Of a stretch of DNA of 64,000 bases, positions 54,801 through 63,487 are shown piece by piece. Location of the stretch: contig NZ_JAPDOG010000015.1 of assembly GCF_026013545.1 (NCBI RefSeq), positions 53,589 through 117,588 on the forward strand, given 5' to 3'. Both the position numbers and the translations under genes were made by a program. The notes under the pieces were generated by a model. The model saw only the letters and a program-made list of their open reading frames with translations. It searched no databases and was not told the origin of the DNA. The DNA comes from Defluviimonas salinarum (GTDB lineage: Bacteria; Pseudomonadota; Alphaproteobacteria; Rhodobacterales; Rhodobacteraceae). Each line of letters starts with the position of its first letter. Positions within the stretch are counted from its first letter, which is position 1.

Positions 54801-56054
54801 ATGTATCGCGTCTGGAACTACGTCACCAACTATTCTCTGCTGCTGATCGCCGGCGCCCTGATCGCGCTCGTCTGGGCCAATATCGACGCGTCGAGCTACC
54901 ATCATTTCGTCGATTTCGTGATCGTCGACAACTTCTTCATCGGTCATCTACACGAGGAGGGCGGCCATGCCGTCCGCACGCTGACGCTGCACTACCTAGT
55001 CAACGATGTCGGCATGGCCTTCTTCTTTGCCATCGCGGCGAAGGAAGTGTGGGAGGCGATCATCCTCGAAAACGGCTCGCTCCGCGGCCGCAAGGCGATG
55101 ACGCCGCTGATCGCGACCGCCGGCGGCATGTTCGGCCCGATCGCCGTCTATCTCGGCCTCGCCGCCGTGCTCGGCGTCTACGAGACGGTAAGCCGCGGCT
55201 GGGCGATCCCGACCGCGACGGATATCGCCTTCTCCTACCTCGTCGGCCGCATGGTCTTCGGCGCCGGGCATCCGGCGATCCGGTTCCTGCTGCTGCTGGC
55301 GATCGCCGACGATGCGGCCGGCCTCATCATCCTCGCGATCTTCTACCCGACGGGCGATCTTGCGCCGGAGTGGCTGATCGTGTCCTTCGGCGCCGCCGTC
55401 GCGGTCTTCTTCTTCTTCAACTGGCTGCCGCGCCGGATGGACCGCGGCAACCAGCTGCGCCCGAACTCGACCTGGGTCCGCCAGAAGCTCTCGTTCTGGC
55501 CCTATCTGGTCGCCGGCTGCGTGAGCTGGTTCGGTTTCCAGGAATCCGGCATTCACCCTGCGCTCGGCCTCTTGCCGATCGTACCGACGATTCCGCATGC
55601 CGACCGCGCCTTCGGCATCTTCGCCGAGGCCGAACAATACCTCACGGACCTCCTCAACTGGATCGAACACCACCTGAAGTATCCCGTCGAGATCGTCCTG
55701 TTCTTCTTCGGTCTGCTGAATGCCGGGGTCGAGTTCTCGGCGATCGGCGCGCCGACCTGGCTCGTGCTTCTCGGTCTCATCGTCGGCAAACCCGTCGGGA
55801 TCTTCCTCTTCGGCTGGTTCGCGGCCTATCCGATGCGGCTCGGGCTGCCGCAGGGCATGCGTTCCGTCGATCTTGTGGTGATCGGCTGCGTCGCCGCCAT
55901 CGGCTTCACCGTGGCGCTCTTCGTGGCCTCGGTCGCCTTCCCAGGCGGCCCGGTTCAGGACGCCGCGAAGATGGGCGCGCTTTTCTCCTTCGGCGCTGCG
56001 CTGATCTCGCTCGTTGCGGGTCGGATCTGCCGGGTCGAGAAGGTCACCGGCTGA
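54801..56054 (+). CDS. nhaA: Na+/H+ antiporter NhaA
   Basis: 417 residues, about twelve membrane segments. Exports Na+ in exchange for two H+. The NhaA signature is visible as HYLVNDVGMAFFFAIAAKEVWEAI, ATDIAFSYLVG and LLLAIADDAAGLIILAIFY (the essential Asp pair). GVEFSAIG and LVLLGLIVGKPVGIFLFGW are also typical. Suggests life with salt or alkaline stress. Followed by a good terminator hairpin. Confidence 0.96.
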   Translation: MYRVWNYVTNYSLLLIAGALIALVWANIDASSYHHFVDFVIVDNFFIGHLHEEGGHAVRTLTLHYLVNDVGMAFFFAIAAKEVWEAIILENGSLRGRKAMTPLIATAGGMFGPIAVYLGLAAVLGVYETVSRGWAIPTATDIAFSYLVGRMVFGAGHPAIRFLLLLAIADDAAGLIILAIFYPTGDLAPEWLIVSFGAAVAVFFFFNWLPRRMDRGNQLRPNSTWVRQKLSFWPYLVAGCVSWFGFQESGIHPALGLLPIVPTIPHADRAFGIFAEAEQYLTDLLNWIEHHLKYPVEIVLFFFGLLNAGVEFSAIGAPTWLVLLGLIVGKPVGIFLFGWFAAYPMRLGLPQGMRSVDLVVIGCVAAIGFTVALFVASVAFPGGPVQDAAKMGALFSFGAALISLVAGRICRVEKVTG

Positions 56055-56064
56055 GCCCTCCTGC

Positions 56065-56090
56065 CCGGGCGACAGCATCGCCCGGGTTCT
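56065..56090 (+). terminator. nhaA terminator
   Basis: CCCGGGCGA, loop CAGCA, TCGCCCGGG: a perfect 9-bp stem followed by TTCTT, ten bases past the nhaA stop. Confidence 0.75.
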
Positions 56091-56184
56091 TCGCCATAAT
56101 GCCGGCCAAGTTCCGGCGTAGCATGTATGTTAAGAAAAACGCCGTAAGCACGTCAGGCAGGCAGGGCAGCGCCAGGGCAATCGG

Positions 56185-56838
56185 ATGCTCGAATTCGAGA
56201 ATGTGAGCAAATCCTTCTGGACCGGAAGGGGCCGCAAGGTCATCCTCGACCGCGCGTCGTTCCGGGTCGAGCTCGGCCAGTCGCTGGGAATCCTCGCCCC
56301 GAACGGCACCGGCAAGACCACGATCATCAACATGATGGCCGGTCTCGAGAAGCCCGACGAGGGGGTCGTGCGCAAGTCCTGCCGCGTCTCCTTCCCGCTC
56401 GGCTTCATGGGCGGCGTCGTGAGCCGCCACACCGCGCGCGAGAATGCGCGCTTCATCGCCCGGCTCTACGGGCTCGATCCCGATTACGTCGAGGCATTCA
56501 GTCGCTGGGTCTGCGGGATCGATGAGTATTTCGACATGCCCGTCGGCACATACAGCGCGGGCATGAAGGCGCGGTTCAGCTTCTCGCTCCTGCTCGCGAT
56601 CGAGTTCGACATCTACCTGATCGACGAGGGGATGCCCGCGTCCACCGATGTCGAGTTCAACCGCAAGGCCGGCTCGATCCTGAAGGACCGGCTGAAAACC
56701 GCGACGGTCGTCGTCGTCTCTCACCAGGCCGAGACGCTGGAGAAGTTCTGCCGCTCGGCGGCGGTGCTTCGCAACGGCAGGCTGCACATGTTCGACACCC
56801 TTGAAGAAGCGAAACGGATGTATGACTACGCCACCTAA
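56185..56838 (+). CDS. kpsT: Capsule polysaccharide ABC exporter ATPase (KpsT/BexA type)
   Basis: 217 residues. MLEFENVSKSFWTGRGRKVILDRASFRVELG starts a KpsT-like ABC protein. Walker A reads APNGTGKTT (residues 38-46), with Ala in place of the first Gly; the signature is YSAGMKARFSF and Walker B ends in IYLIDEGMPAS, followed by a switch His in VVSHQAETLEK. Energises export of a Kdo-linked capsular polysaccharide through the inner membrane. The membrane partner KpsM is not next to it. Its end overlaps the next gene by 17 bases. Confidence 0.9.
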   Translation: MLEFENVSKSFWTGRGRKVILDRASFRVELGQSLGILAPNGTGKTTIINMMAGLEKPDEGVVRKSCRVSFPLGFMGGVVSRHTARENARFIARLYGLDPDYVEAFSRWVCGIDEYFDMPVGTYSAGMKARFSFSLLLAIEFDIYLIDEGMPASTDVEFNRKAGSILKDRLKTATVVVVSHQAETLEKFCRSAAVLRNGRLHMFDTLEEAKRMYDYAT

Positions 56839-58312
56839 GGCCCAGAAGTTCCGCATCCGGCGACCCGAAGCGCCGGCCTCGAACAGGTCCGGCGCCGGGG
56901 ATGATCCTGCCGCGATCGCGGCCGAGGGGCTCACCGGGCGGCAGCTGCGCACGGCGCGCCGCCTCGCGCAAAAGCATGGCATCGCCGCAACCTCGGATTT
57001 CGACGCGGTGCTGAAACTCCGGCAGCAGGGAATTGACCCTTTCCAGCCGAGCGCTGTGCTCAAGGTGATCAGCGCAGGCAAGGCCGCGCCCGATGAGGAC
57101 AGGGTGCAGCTGCCGCAGCCCGTCCGCACCCCGCCCCCGCCCGCCCCGCAGGTCGTGACCGAAGCCGACCGCACGCGCGAGATCATGGCAATCCAGCGCG
57201 ACATCGTGCGCCGCCGGCGCCGCAACTTCGCGATGCTGATGGCACGCCTCGCGGCATTTGTCCTGTTGCCGACGCTGCTCGCGGGTTTCTACTTCTTCCG
57301 GATCGCAACGCCGCTTTACGCCACTGTTACTGAATTCGTCATCCAGCAGGCCGACGGCCAGTCCACCGGGCTCGGCTCGATGTTCCGCGGCACACAGTTC
57401 GCGACATCGCAGGATTCGATCGCGGTCCAGGGGTATCTGGGGTCGCGCGACGCAATGCTCCGGCTCGACGCGGATCTCGGGTTCAAGCAGCATTTCTCGC
57501 AGGATTTCATCGATCCGCTGCAACGCCTCAACGCGGGTGCCTCGAACGAGGCCGCCTACAAGGTCTATCAGCGCAACGTGAAGATTGCCTACGATCCGAC
57601 AGAGGGGCTGATCAAGATGGAGGTCATCGCGGCCGATCCCATGGTCAGCCAGAATTTCTCCGAAGCCTTGATCGGTTATGCCGAACAGCAGGTCGACCAG
57701 CTTTCCGCCCGCCTGCGCGAGGACCAGATGCAGGGCGCGCGGGAGAGTTATCAGGAAGCCGAGGCAAAGGTGCTCGAGGCGCAGGAGCGCGTCCTCTCGC
57801 TGCAGGAGGAACTTGGCGTCTTCGATCCGATGACGGAGTCGCACACCTTGATGAGCCAGGTCGCAACCTTCGAGGTGGAGCTGCAAAAGAAACGTCTCGA
57901 ACTGCAGCAGCTTCTCGACAATGCGCAACCGAACCAGGCGCGTGTCGCCGGTACAGAGGGTGATATTGCGCGCCTCGAATCGATGATCTCTAACATGCGC
58001 GCGGGGCTGACGGAGGGGTCCGGTGGCGCCGCCTCTCTGGCCCAGGTCACGGGCAAGCTCCGCATCGCCGACGCCGATCTGGAAAACCGCCAGCTCATGC
58101 TCGGCCACGCGCTGCAGCAGCTCGAAACCGCGCGGATCGAGGCCAACCGCCAGGTCCGCTACCTCGAGACCAGCGTCAGCCCGGTCGCGCCCGACGAGGC
58201 GACCTATCCGCGCGCCTTCGAAAACACGCTCTTGGCCTTCCTGATCTTCGGTGGCATTTACCTCATGCTGTCGCTGACCGCGTCGATCCTGCGCGAACAG
58301 GCGACCTCATAA
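56822..58312 (+). CDS. kpsE: Capsule export inner-membrane adaptor (KpsE/BexC type)
   Basis: 496 residues. A long, Pro-rich cytoplasmic N-terminus (about 138 residues, with TGRQLRTARRLAQKHG) precedes a first membrane helix (LAAFVLLPTLLAGFYFF), a large periplasmic domain with long coiled-coils (LEAQERVLSLQEELGV, ELQKKRLELQQLLDN) and a C-terminal helix (TLLAFLIFGGIYLMLSL). It would bridge the KpsMT exporter and the outer-membrane channel. The ATG at 56822 is chosen; a TTG at 56801 is the only longer option. Confidence 0.9.
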   Translation: MTTPPKAQKFRIRRPEAPASNRSGAGDDPAAIAAEGLTGRQLRTARRLAQKHGIAATSDFDAVLKLRQQGIDPFQPSAVLKVISAGKAAPDEDRVQLPQPVRTPPPPAPQVVTEADRTREIMAIQRDIVRRRRRNFAMLMARLAAFVLLPTLLAGFYFFRIATPLYATVTEFVIQQADGQSTGLGSMFRGTQFATSQDSIAVQGYLGSRDAMLRLDADLGFKQHFSQDFIDPLQRLNAGASNEAAYKVYQRNVKIAYDPTEGLIKMEVIAADPMVSQNFSEALIGYAEQQVDQLSARLREDQMQGARESYQEAEAKVLEAQERVLSLQEELGVFDPMTESHTLMSQVATFEVELQKKRLELQQLLDNAQPNQARVAGTEGDIARLESMISNMRAGLTEGSGGAASLAQVTGKLRIADADLENRQLMLGHALQQLETARIEANRQVRYLETSVSPVAPDEATYPRAFENTLLAFLIFGGIYLMLSLTASILREQATS

Positions 58313-58322
58313 GGAGCCGGAC

Positions 58323-59165
58323 ATGACCGAGATGAAGGACGTAATCGTCGGCGGGCTGACCGTCGGCAACGACCGGGTACTGACCGTGATCGCCGGACCC
58401 TGCCAGCTCGAAAGCGCCGACCACGCCCAGATGATTGCCGGAACGATGGCCGAGGCCTGTGCCGCCGCCGGTGCCCAGTACGTCTTCAAGGCAAGCTACG
58501 ACAAGGCCAACCGCACCTCGCTCTCGGGCCGGCGCGGGCTCGGCATCGACGCGGGGCTGACGGTGCTCGAAGGCGTGCGCCGGTCGATGGGGCTTCCGGT
58601 CCTGACCGACATCCACGATGCCGAACAGGCCCGCATTGCCGCCGCCGTGGTCGACGTGATCCAGATCCCTGCCTTCCTCTGCCGCCAGACCGACCTCCTC
58701 ATCGCCGCCGGCGAGACCGGCTGCGTCGTCAACATCAAGAAGGGCCAGTTCCTCGCGCCCTGGGACATGGCCAATGTCGCCGCCAAGGTCGAGAGCACCG
58801 GCAACACGAGGATCCTCCTGACCGAGCGCGGCGCGAGCTTCGGCTACAACACGTTGGTGGCCGACATGCGGTCGCTGCCGACGATGGCCAAGACCGGCTA
58901 CCCGGTGATCATGGACGCGACCCATTCGGTGCAGCAGCCCGGCGGGCTTGGCGGCGCCTCGGGCGGCCAGCGTGAGTTTGCGCCCGCGATGGCGCGCTGC
59001 GCCGTCAGCCTCGGCATCGCCGGCGTCTTCATCGAGACGCACGAATCCCCCGACAGCGCGCCCTCGGACGGCCCGAACATGATCCCGCTATCGGACATGC
59101 CGAGGCTCCTCGACACGTTGATGGCGCTCGATCGCATCGCCAAGGCCGATCCGCTCCGGATCTGA
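58323..59165 (+). CDS. kdsA: 3-deoxy-8-phosphooctulonate synthase
   Basis: 280 residues. Joins phosphoenolpyruvate and arabinose-5-phosphate to Kdo-8-phosphate, for lipopolysaccharide core and for the Kdo linker of exported capsules. Motifs: VIAGPCQLES, FKASYDKANRTS, GLPVLTDIHD, VVDVIQIPAFLCRQTDLL, NIKKGQFLAPWDM and DATHSVQQPGG. Asn26-equivalent and metal Cys: GPCQ supplies a Cys, so this may be the metal-dependent class. Follows kpsE by ten bases, in keeping with capsule export. Confidence 0.96.
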   Translation: MTEMKDVIVGGLTVGNDRVLTVIAGPCQLESADHAQMIAGTMAEACAAAGAQYVFKASYDKANRTSLSGRRGLGIDAGLTVLEGVRRSMGLPVLTDIHDAEQARIAAAVVDVIQIPAFLCRQTDLLIAAGETGCVVNIKKGQFLAPWDMANVAAKVESTGNTRILLTERGASFGYNTLVADMRSLPTMAKTGYPVIMDATHSVQQPGGLGGASGGQREFAPAMARCAVSLGIAGVFIETHESPDSAPSDGPNMIPLSDMPRLLDTLMALDRIAKADPLRI

Positions 59166-59193
59166 GCGCCCGGCCCGCTCCTCGACGGACGGT

Positions 59194-59496
59194 TCAGTCC
59201 TGCACCCTGCGGTCCAGAATCGCGGGGTTCAGCCAGCGTATCTCGGTTGCGCCACGCAAGCCGGCCTTGGTGGCGGGGTCGTCCGCAAAGAACCGCTCCG
59301 CATCCTCGCGGGTTTCCAGATCGAGGAGAAGAACGCTGCCGGTTTTTGTCTCCAGGTCGTCCCGCCGCAGGCTCCCGGCCAGGAGAATCACCGCGCGGTG
59401 CGCGCATTCGTACTGCCAATGCGCCTCCATCACGCGGTCATCGGCCCGGATGGCCGCCCCGTTCGACGCATCCTCGCTCACGATCAGCCACGCCAT
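59194..59496 (-). CDS. YciI-like protein
   Basis: 100 residues. AWLIVSEDASNGAAIRADDRVMEAHWQYECAHR, LLAGSLRRDD, and AERFFADDPATKAGLRGATEIRWLNPAI match the ferredoxin-like YciI fold, which often has a catalytic-looking His and Asp. Function unknown. An AGGAGG site lies five bases before the second ATG (59496), favouring that start over the ATG three bases before it. Confidence 0.82.
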   Translation of the reverse strand: MAWLIVSEDASNGAAIRADDRVMEAHWQYECAHRAVILLAGSLRRDDLETKTGSVLLLDLETREDAERFFADDPATKAGLRGATEIRWLNPAILDRRVQD

Positions 59497-59599
59497 CATC
59501 ACCTCCTGCCCGTTGAGGACGCGCGTCCGGCACGTCGCCCCGATCCTAGCCGGTGTGCAGCCCGGGCACAGAGCCAGAAGCGAAGTGCGCACGGCCGTC

Positions 59600-60775
59600 T
59601 CAAACCGCCTGCCCCGCCGCCCATCCCGACGACCAGGCCCACTGGAAGTTGTACCCGCCCAGCCAGCCCGTCACGTCGACAGCCTCGCCGATGAAGTGGA
59701 GCCCGGGCACGCTCCGCGCCTCCATGGTCCGCGAGTCGAGCCCGTCGGTATCCACCCCGCCGAGCGTCACCTCCGCCGTCCGGTACCCCTCCGACCCGAC
59801 CGGTTTGACCTGCCAGCGATGTACCACTGCCCCGAGCCGGTCGAGCGCCGCGTTCGACTGGTCGGCGAGACGCCCCGAGATCCCGGACTGGGACAGCACC
59901 ATCGCCACCACCTTGTCCGGCAGGAACCGCGCCAGCGCGGTCTGCACCGCGACCCGCCCCGCCTCCGCCCGCGCCGCCTTGAGCTCTGCCGCGACATCCC
60001 GGCCGCGCGCCAGATCGACGCTCAGTTCCTCGCCCTCGCGCCAGTAGGAGCTGATCTGCAGGATCGACGGTCCCGAGAGCCCGCGATGGGTGAAAAGCAG
60101 CCCCTCCTCGAAGCCGATCCTGCCCGCAGTCACCCGCGCCTCGACCGACACGCCTGCAAGCGGTTTCAGCCGGACGAGTTCCTGTTCCGCGAAGGTGAGC
60201 GGCACCAGCGCCGGCCGGGTCTCGGTCACGGCGAGACCGAACTGCTCGGCGATCCGGTAGGCGAGCCCGGTGGCTCCCATCTTGGGTATCGACTTGCCGC
60301 CGGTGGCGACGACGAGCCTGTCGCTCCTGACCGGTCCGCGATCGGTCGTTACGACGAAGGCGCCGTCTGACTCGACCCGCCGTACCGATTCCGCCAGCCG
60401 CAACTCGACCCCGACCGCCGCCATCTGGCCGGTCAGCATGTCGATGATCTGTCGCGCCGACCCGTCGCAGAACAACTGGCCGAGCACCTTCTCGTGCCAG
60501 GAGATTCCCGCCGCATCGAGCCTCGCGATGAAATCGGCCGGCGTGAACCGTCGCAACGCCGAGACCGCGAACCGCGGATTGCGCGAGAGGAACCGCTCCG
60601 GCGGCACCGCCAGATTCGTGAAGTTACATCGCCCGCCGCCGGAGATCCGTATCTTTTCCCCCGGTCGCGTTGCGTGATCCAGAAGCACGACCCTGCGCCC
60701 GCGCCTGCCCGCCTCGATGGCACACATCATGCCGGCCGCCCCGGCGCCAAGGATCAAAACGTCTGTCCGCTCCAT
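59600..60775 (-). CDS. NAD(P)/FAD-dependent oxidoreductase (HI0933/BaiN family)
   Basis: 391 residues. Dinucleotide motif DVLILGAGAAGMMCAIEAGRRG, ISGGGRCNFTN (flavin-binding hallmark), ATGGKSIPKMGATG, and the C-terminal PGLHFIGEAVDVTGWLGGYNFQWAWSSGWAAGQA that covers the flavin. Members of this family reduce C=C bonds of varied substrates; the natural one here is unknown. The ATG at 60775 gives the usual MERTDVLILGAG start; a longer frame is spurious. Confidence 0.93.
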   Translation of the reverse strand: MERTDVLILGAGAAGMMCAIEAGRRGRRVVLLDHATRPGEKIRISGGGRCNFTNLAVPPERFLSRNPRFAVSALRRFTPADFIARLDAAGISWHEKVLGQLFCDGSARQIIDMLTGQMAAVGVELRLAESVRRVESDGAFVVTTDRGPVRSDRLVVATGGKSIPKMGATGLAYRIAEQFGLAVTETRPALVPLTFAEQELVRLKPLAGVSVEARVTAGRIGFEEGLLFTHRGLSGPSILQISSYWREGEELSVDLARGRDVAAELKAARAEAGRVAVQTALARFLPDKVVAMVLSQSGISGRLADQSNAALDRLGAVVHRWQVKPVGSEGYRTAEVTLGGVDTDGLDSRTMEARSVPGLHFIGEAVDVTGWLGGYNFQWAWSSGWAAGQAV

Positions 60776-60834
60776 GCCGCCGCGACTACTCTGGTTTCGG
60801 TTCATTCTCAATGTCGGAAAGCGGAACTTTGGTC

Positions 60835-60863
60835 TTGCAGGGCGCATCGGCCTTGGTTATGAA
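60835..60863 (+). promoter_or_regulatory. Promoter of tRNA-Gln
   Basis: TTGCAG (60835-60840), a 17-base spacer and TATGAA (60858-60863), ending 10 bases before the tRNA. Both hexamers and the spacing fit a sigma-70 promoter. Confidence 0.65.
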
Positions 60864-60873
60864 CCCGCGCAGT

Positions 60874-60948
60874 TGGGGCGTGGCCAAGTGGTAAGGCGTC
60901 GGTTTTTGGTACCGTGTACCGTAGGTTCGAATCCTACCGCCCCAGCCA
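60874..60948 (+). tRNA. tRNA-Gln (anticodon TTG)
   Basis: 75 bases with encoded CCA. Acceptor TGGGGCG pairs with CGCCCCA; anticodon arm TCGGT/ACCGT encloses TTTTGGT, giving anticodon TTG for CAA; T-arm GTAGG-TTCGAAT-CCTAC. It marks the boundary between core genes and the accessory segment that follows, though an attachment site within it cannot be shown from this window alone. Confidence 0.95.
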
Positions 60949-61120
60949 ACCAGTTACAGAATTCGAGACGGTGCGAGGTTTCGCTCGGATAGTCGCGCGT
61001 TTTCCGTGACTTGCGCGACAGCTCTGTCTGCGCAGACCGCCACGTCACCGAAAAAGCGGGCGCAGATGCCCGGAAGTCTGCGTTCGGCATTTTCGCGGTG
61101 CGAGGTGTGGAGAGGGTCGA
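60949..61120. other. Short non-coding gap between tRNA-Gln and recombinase
   Basis: 172 bases with no gene. It holds the 3' end of the recombinase transcript and may contain one end of the integrated element. No clear repeat of the tRNA 3' end is visible within the window. Confidence 0.35.
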
Positions 61121-62761
61121 TCAGAGCGCGCTGATCACGCGGCGCTGGTCGTTCCAGTCGGACGGCAGCGCATGGGTCTTGCACCAGTCTGACGTGAAGC
61201 CGAGCGGCTGTTTGCCATCAAGAACATCCCGGACGATCTCGGGGGCCAGGAAGGCGAGATCGATCATCTGCTGCACGCGGCGCTTCGAGACGTTATCGTC
61301 TGCGGCGATCTCCTCGAAGCTGCGCCCTGCCCGGATCTGCCCGTACCAGTGATGGGCCCGCGCGATGTTGCGGATCAGCGTGTCATCGCGACTGGCGGGG
61401 GCGCCAGCCAGCACCAGTTTGGTCTCGACCCCGCGCTTGCGCAGCTGGAACGGAACGGATTTCGTGAGTCCGTCGTCGACGAGGCGGACCGGATCGACAT
61501 CGAGTTCCTGTGCCAGCGCAGGTGCGTCCAGGCTGAGGATCAGAGCTCCCGGCGCGATGTCGACGCGCTTGACCAGGTCGAGAAGTCCGGCTCGGCCCGC
61601 CCCGCCCGTCACTCCATCCAGCGCCGACCGCAGCCGCGCGATCTCATCGGCCCCGGGATCGACGGTCAGACGTCCGGCCAGGGAGACATCGGAGAGGAGC
61701 TCCCGGACGATCGCCTCGACGCGGGCCTCCAGTTCCTCCGCCGGCAGGCGCCATCCCGTCACGCCAGCCTCGCCGCTCCGCGCCACGAGACGATGGGAGA
61801 TGTAGTAGCGCAGCCGGGTGCCGCGTCCTGTCCTGGAATGCGACGGCGTGAGCCGGTCGCCGGTCTCGTCGAAGAGCCTGCCGCAGAGCCGGGACCGGGT
61901 GCCCACTGCCTTCCGTGCGCGGGGCTTTCTGGCCTCCGCCGTCAGCTGCGCCTGCACCGCCGCCCAGAGATCGGCATCGATGATCGCCGGATGCTGGCCG
62001 TCATGGACCTGTCCCTTGTGGCGGATCTTTCCGGCATAGAGCGGGTTCGTGAGGATGTGATGGATGTGACCGCGGCCCAAGGGTATGCCGCCCTGCATGC
62101 GATCGTCCGCGATGGCCCGGGATTTAGACCTGAGGCCCTGGCGTGCGGCCTCTTCCGTCACCGCGCGGACCGTCCCGAGAGAACCATAGAGATCGTAGAT
62201 CGTTCGGACCGTCTTGGCCTCGGTCGCGTTGATCTTCAGGGTCCGTCCATCGGCATCATAGCCCAAGGGCACATGCCCCCCCATCCAGAGCCCCTTGCGT
62301 TTCGACGCCGCGATCTTGTCGCGGATGCGTTCGGCCGTCACCTCGCGCTCGAACTGCGCGAAGGAGAGAAGCATGTTGAGCGTGAGCCGCCCCATGCTGG
62401 TCGCGGTGTTGAAGCTCTGGGTGACCGAGACGAAGGAGGCACCGGCCGCATCCAGCCGCTCCACGATCTTGGCGAAGTCGGCGAGCGACCGCGTCAGCCG
62501 GTCGATCTTGTAGACCACGATCTGATCGACGGGGCCGGCATCGACATCCGCCAGGAGCTGCCGCATCGCCGGCCGCTCCAGCGTGCCGCCGGAGATCCCG
62601 CCGTCGTCGTAGCACGTTGGAAGCAGTACCCAGCCCTCGGCCTTCTGGCTGGCAATGTAGGCGGCGCAGGCCTCCCGCTGGGCATGGAGCGAGTTGAACT
62701 CCTGCTCGAGACCGTCTTCCGAGCTCTTTCGGGTATAGATCGCGCAGCGGATCTTCCTCAT
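61121..62761 (-). CDS. Large serine recombinase
   Basis: 546 residues. N-terminal resolvase domain with the nucleophile Ser13 in IYTRKSSEDG, CYDDGGISGGTLERPAM and VVYKIDRLTRS; then a recombinase domain (VPLGYDADGRTLKINATEAKTVRTIYDLYG, LTNPLYAGKIRHKGQVHDGQHPAII) and a C-terminal beta-ribbon region (RLCGRLFDETGDRLTPSHSR) with a further HTH-like end. It would integrate or invert DNA. Its start overlaps the DUF2924 gene stop by ATGA. The longer upstream frame is spurious. Large serine integrases usually have a coiled-coil here; that is not clear in this one. Confidence 0.92.
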   Translation of the reverse strand: MRKIRCAIYTRKSSEDGLEQEFNSLHAQREACAAYIASQKAEGWVLLPTCYDDGGISGGTLERPAMRQLLADVDAGPVDQIVVYKIDRLTRSLADFAKIVERLDAAGASFVSVTQSFNTATSMGRLTLNMLLSFAQFEREVTAERIRDKIAASKRKGLWMGGHVPLGYDADGRTLKINATEAKTVRTIYDLYGSLGTVRAVTEEAARQGLRSKSRAIADDRMQGGIPLGRGHIHHILTNPLYAGKIRHKGQVHDGQHPAIIDADLWAAVQAQLTAEARKPRARKAVGTRSRLCGRLFDETGDRLTPSHSRTGRGTRLRYYISHRLVARSGEAGVTGWRLPAEELEARVEAIVRELLSDVSLAGRLTVDPGADEIARLRSALDGVTGGAGRAGLLDLVKRVDIAPGALILSLDAPALAQELDVDPVRLVDDGLTKSVPFQLRKRGVETKLVLAGAPASRDDTLIRNIARAHHWYGQIRAGRSFEEIAADDNVSKRRVQQMIDLAFLAPEIVRDVLDGKQPLGFTSDWCKTHALPSDWNDQRRVISAL

Positions 62762-63165
62762 CCCTTGCCCCCGCCCCGGTTGGTCAGTCCGAAGAAGCGC
62801 GGGCCCGACCAGGTCGTGCCGGTGATGTGCCGGGCGATCGCCGAGAGCGACGGGTAGATCCTGGCGTCGAGCCGGAAGCCCCTCTCCAGCACCTCGACCT
62901 GGTAGCTCCGTCCGTTCCACTCCCGCACAAGGTGGGCACCGGCGCGAAGAGACCCGCGTGCCTCGCGGACCGGCTTGCCCTCCGCAATCTTGCGCAGCGC
63001 GCGTCGGGTGGCGACCGGCAGCCCGCCATGCCGCTTCACCTGCGCCTCATGCTCGAGCGCCAGGCGCAGGAATGCCACCGACGCGTAGGCCGGCGGTGGC
63101 ACGCCGAAGACCGCCTCCCAGGCTTGCCGCAGCCGGGCACGATCGGGATCGGCCCTACCCGGCAT
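62758..63165 (-). CDS. DUF2924 domain protein
   Basis: 135 residues, basic. Family signature GAHLVREWNGRSYQVEVLERGFRLDARIYPSLSAIARHITGTTWSGPRFFGL, preceded by a helical LRQAWEAVFGVPPPAYASVAFLRLALEHEAQ. Function not established; the family is repeatedly found next to large serine recombinases. The ATG at 63165 is chosen over an upstream frame. Its stop overlaps the recombinase start by ATGA, so the two are almost certainly co-translated, and its own start overlaps the DUF3489 gene. Confidence 0.85.
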   Translation of the reverse strand: MPGRADPDRARLRQAWEAVFGVPPPAYASVAFLRLALEHEAQVKRHGGLPVATRRALRKIAEGKPVREARGSLRAGAHLVREWNGRSYQVEVLERGFRLDARIYPSLSAIARHITGTTWSGPRFFGLTNRGGGKG

Positions 63166-63481
63166 CGGTCGTCTCGCAGGATCTGATGGCGGCAGCTTCC
63201 GTCGACTCCATGGCAGAGGCCGCAAACACGATCCGGTAGCGCGCCGGCTTCCCCTGCCCCGACGTCTCCGCAGCCACCTCATAGCCTGCCTTGCGCAAAC
63301 CCGTCAGTGCCGCCCGCACCGTGTGCGGCTGCCAGCCGAGCTTCCGACTGATCGTCGCGACGTCGGCACCGGTCGTTGTGCTTAGCATCCGGATCAGCTG
63401 GTCCTTTTTGCTCACCCGTTTGATGCCGGACTTTGGGTTCGACTTGCGCCCGGACCTGGTTGTCATGGCTTCGATGGTCAT
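63155..63481 (-). CDS. DUF3489 domain protein
   Basis: 108 residues. A basic N-terminus (TTRSGRKSNPKSGIKRVSKKDQLI) leads to a winged-helix-like DUF3489 domain (RMLSTTTGADVATISRKLGWQPHTVRAALTGLRKAGYEV). Probably a small DNA-binding protein that controls the following recombinase genes or aids excision; not shown experimentally here. AGGAG lies six bases before the ATG at 63481, which suits it better than the ATG at 63487. Overlaps the DUF2924 start by 11 bases. Confidence 0.85.
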   Translation of the reverse strand: MTIEAMTTRSGRKSNPKSGIKRVSKKDQLIRMLSTTTGADVATISRKLGWQPHTVRAALTGLRKAGYEVAAETSGQGKPARYRIVFAASAMESTEAAAIRSCETTDAG

Positions 63482-63487
63482 GGTCAT

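Noticed and set aside
60874..60948. tRNA-Gln as a proven attachment site for the recombinase element
   Set aside because: No second copy of the tRNA 3' end is visible in the window, and large serine integrases often use other targets; left as an open question.
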